Source of the DNA: a virus
Virus record (IMG/VR): IMGVR_UViG_3300035157_001307
Coordinates: 1 to 20,554 of that record
Strand: one strand, 5' to 3'
Length of the DNA stretch: 20,554 bases
Below the pieces are notes generated by a model. That model was not told where the DNA came from, did no database searches, and was given only the letters and a program-made list of their open reading frames with translations. The position numbers and the translations under genes were made by a program. This document shows positions 19,379 to 20,554 of this stretch, piece after piece; position 1 is the stretch's first letter, and the number at the start of each line of letters is the position of its first letter.

Positions 19379-19516
19379 TTATACTGTATCATTCTTACGT
19401 TGACGAAATTTCCTGAGTTGTTCACGATTGAATGAACGATAATCGATTTCGGTAGCGATCGCCATGCCTACAGTATATAAAGCGTAGCAACCGCCCATGA
19501 TAATAAGAATTTCCAT
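19379..19516 (-). CDS. Small protein with hydrophobic N-terminus (45 aa)
   Basis: The 45 residues begin MEILIIMGGCYALYTVGMAI, a single probable membrane anchor, followed by a basic tail (REQLRKFRQRKNDTV) that would lie in the cytoplasm. The start is 3 bases after the stop of the 115-aa gene, so it is the second gene of that unit. No good Shine-Dalgarno is visible. The TAA stop leads directly into the array hairpin, as in neighbouring cassettes. Function unknown. Confidence 0.65.
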   Translation of the reverse strand: MEILIIMGGCYALYTVGMAIATEIDYRSFNREQLRKFRQRKNDTV

Positions 19517-19519
19517 AGT

Positions 19520-19867
19520 TTAGTAGTAAGTAATTTCTCCATTTTCGATACATTCAAGAATTTCAGCAACTTCATTGCTATTCTTATCTTTTGTATCTTG
19601 CCACTCTTGCCAAGTGAGTTTCCTGTATATCTCAAAGAGTTTACTAACGTCTAAACCCTCCATACCATTTTCACTAATAAATTCACTAACATATTGTAGG
19701 TCATTCTCGTCATAACCCTCGCCATCACGAAGTGAACCCGCACACACGAATTTGAAAGCAATGTCAATAAAGAAGTGCCTACCAAACTCTTCTGATTTTA
19801 TAGTTTGCATAGGTATAAACTTGCCATGCTCATCATCTAGGTAGTTTTCAAAAATCCAAGTTCTCAT
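19520..19867 (-). CDS. Early-region acidic protein of unknown function (115 aa)
   Basis: The protein starts MRTWIFENYLDDEHGKFIPM and is strongly acidic, with helices around FIDIAFKFVCAGS and EVAEILECIENG and a tryptophan-rich segment LTWQEWQDTKD. No metal or nucleotide motif is visible. Its leader has TTCAATCAAAAC and no Shine-Dalgarno. It is followed 3 bases later by the 45-aa membrane gene. Confidence 0.8.
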   Translation of the reverse strand: MRTWIFENYLDDEHGKFIPMQTIKSEEFGRHFFIDIAFKFVCAGSLRDGEGYDENDLQYVSEFISENGMEGLDVSKLFEIYRKLTWQEWQDTKDKNSNEVAEILECIENGEITYY

Positions 19868-19890
19868 AATGTTTTGATTGAATTACTATA

Positions 19891-19919
19891 ATAATAATCG
19901 GTATGCTAGTATAAGTCAA
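19891..19919 (-). promoter_or_regulatory. Promoter of the 115-aa gene
   Basis: On the minus strand TTGACT (19919-19914), 17 bases, TATTAT (19896-19891). The -35 is the 3' end of the hairpin at 19916-19938. Confidence 0.7.
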
Positions 19920-19938
19920 TGTACATTTTATACATTGA
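19916..19938 (-). repeat. Array hairpin (TCAATGTA/TACATTGA)
   Basis: Perfect 8-base arms with the loop CATTTTA on the plus strand. Its left arm on the plus strand also encodes the TTGA of the next promoter. It overlaps the last codons of the 80-aa gene, whose stop is at 19930-19928. No T run. Confidence 0.68.
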
Positions 19939-20170
19939 CCCATTTGATTTTGCCTTCTGAGTTGAGTATATCGAAGCATATCTCACAAAGACAGTCAGCA
20001 TCAGGTTCAGCACCTCGCCAGTCATAATCCTCTTCTAAGGGATAATCCCAGTAATAGTATAGGTCAGGTTGATAATCGGGTAATGCTGTCTTTGATGATT
20101 TTGGGAACATTTTTGTAGGTTCTTCAATATGCTCATCATTGAAGTTACCACACTTGTCACACATTGCCAT
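19928..20170 (-). CDS. Putative zinc-binding protein of unknown function (80 aa)
   Basis: The protein begins MAMCDKCGNFNDEH, with C4-C7 as one CxxC pair. A second pair is C62-C65 in DCLCEICFDIL, with C60 beside it. Four cysteines in two such pairs suggest a zinc ribbon whose middle (PDLYYYWDYPLEEDYDW) is rich in aromatic and acidic residues. The ATG overlaps the stop of the 101-aa gene (TAATG), so the two are coupled. Its own 3' end runs into the array hairpin. Confidence 0.75.
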   Translation of the reverse strand: MAMCDKCGNFNDEHIEEPTKMFPKSSKTALPDYQPDLYYYWDYPLEEDYDWRGAEPDADCLCEICFDILNSEGKIKWVNV

Positions 20171-20475
20171 TATACGTTACCATGCTGTAAATGAACGAGG
20201 TAGAAATCCCAGTCATTGAGTAGAATGTCTCTCACTCTTTCACGATCAAGACTATCGCCCTCGCCCCATGTATAGGTCTCAGAATTTCTCTTAGTGATTG
20301 TTGCTAAGTATTGATGAGTAGCAATAAGAACATCAGTCTTATTGAGTGGAGCGTCTCCTATAACTTTTCTCATAGGGTAAACAGGGTCAACTTCTCCATA
20401 GAATGAAAGAACGTAGTCAATAAAATCTGAGAGTTCTTTGTTTAGATCTCTTTCTGGTCTAGTGAATGAATCCAT
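20170..20475 (-). CDS. Early-region protein of unknown function (101 aa)
   Basis: The protein starts MDSFTRPERDLNKELSDFID, with a helical N-terminal half (ELSDFIDYVLSFYGEV), then KTDVLIATHQYLATITKRNS and an acidic-basic DSLDRERVRDILLNDWDFYL helix. It is soluble and has no cysteines. The leader is TTCAATCAATCAC next to the ATG, with a TTGACT, 17, TATTAT promoter upstream. It is the first gene of a two-gene unit with the zinc-binding protein. Confidence 0.8.
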   Translation of the reverse strand: MDSFTRPERDLNKELSDFIDYVLSFYGEVDPVYPMRKVIGDAPLNKTDVLIATHQYLATITKRNSETYTWGEGDSLDRERVRDILLNDWDFYLVHLQHGNV

Positions 20476-20496
20476 GTGATTGATTGAATTACTATT

Positions 20497-20525
20497 ATAA
20501 TAGACGCTATGCTATTATAAGTCAA
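20497..20525 (-). promoter_or_regulatory. Promoter of the 101-aa gene
   Basis: On the minus strand TTGACT (20525-20520), 17 bases, TATTAT (20502-20497). Its upstream side is the same TGTACATTTTATACA element found in the other cassettes. Confidence 0.7.
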
Positions 20526-20533
20526 TGTACATT

Positions 20534-20554
20534 TTATACAATTTCAGCAATTTC
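20534..20554 (-). CDS. 3' end of a further early gene (partial)
   Basis: The last bases read on the minus strand as EIAEIV followed by TAA at 20536-20534. The stop falls inside the array element, as in several neighbouring cassettes, which is the reason for proposing it. Seven codons are too few for certainty. Confidence 0.35.
   Translation of the reverse strand, partial: EIAEIV

Noticed and set aside
15868-20525. CRISPR array, suggested by regularly spaced repeats
   Set aside because: The repeats are short and variable, and the spacers are protein-coding genes each with its own promoter.

Overview
The window looks like part of a marine T4-like cyanophage genome (a cyanomyovirus of Prochlorococcus or Synechococcus). 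The grounds are a T4-type baseplate block (gp25, gp6 and a very large protein in the gp7 position), a short phage-type purM, a DUF3310 protein, low GC, and dense packing with 1-14 base overlaps. The host is inferred. No photosynthesis gene, tRNA, integrase or CRISPR array was seen.

Layout. (1) Bases 1-5885, minus strand: late structural genes, reading gp25, gp6, then a partial protein of at least 1,125 residues that runs off the left edge. (2) 5935-8807, minus strand: a conserved-looking protein of unknown function, a DxD glycosyltransferase, several proteins of 38-68 residues and an HNH endonuclease, with two clear intrinsic terminators. (3) 8836-15071, plus strand: one tight overlapping run. 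It holds three tandem paralogous sulfotransferase-like genes, two membrane proteins, purM, a string of micro-genes (three of them single-span membrane peptides of 27-32 residues), DUF3310, a zinc-ribbon gene that starts with TTG, and an SGNH-hydrolase-like protein. (4) 15072-15601: a convergent non-coding gap. On the minus strand it holds a consensus promoter, about 130 nt of highly foldable sequence and an intrinsic terminator, which together look like an undescribed small RNA gene. (5) 15602-20554, minus strand: about 17 small genes with no recognisable family, arranged as twelve promoter-gene cassettes in the style of early host-takeover genes.

The most distinctive system is the cassette design of region 5. 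Each unit has a sigma70-like promoter (TTGNNN, 15-17 bases, usually ACTATAAT), then a leader carrying TCAATCAA or CAATCAATCA just before the start codon, and little or no Shine-Dalgarno sequence. Between cassettes the hairpin ending one transcript is fused to the promoter of the next, often with the -35 hexamer in the hairpin loop or its 3' arm. The same fusion appears at 6675-6709, between late-region genes. The hairpins form a sequence family around TGTACATTTTATACA.

Together the genes suggest a phage that makes many short independent early transcripts, supports purine synthesis through PurM, modifies a glycan or other surface molecule (glycosyltransferase, three sulfotransferases, SGNH hydrolase), and builds a T4-like baseplate. 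The targets of the modifying enzymes cannot be read from the sequence.
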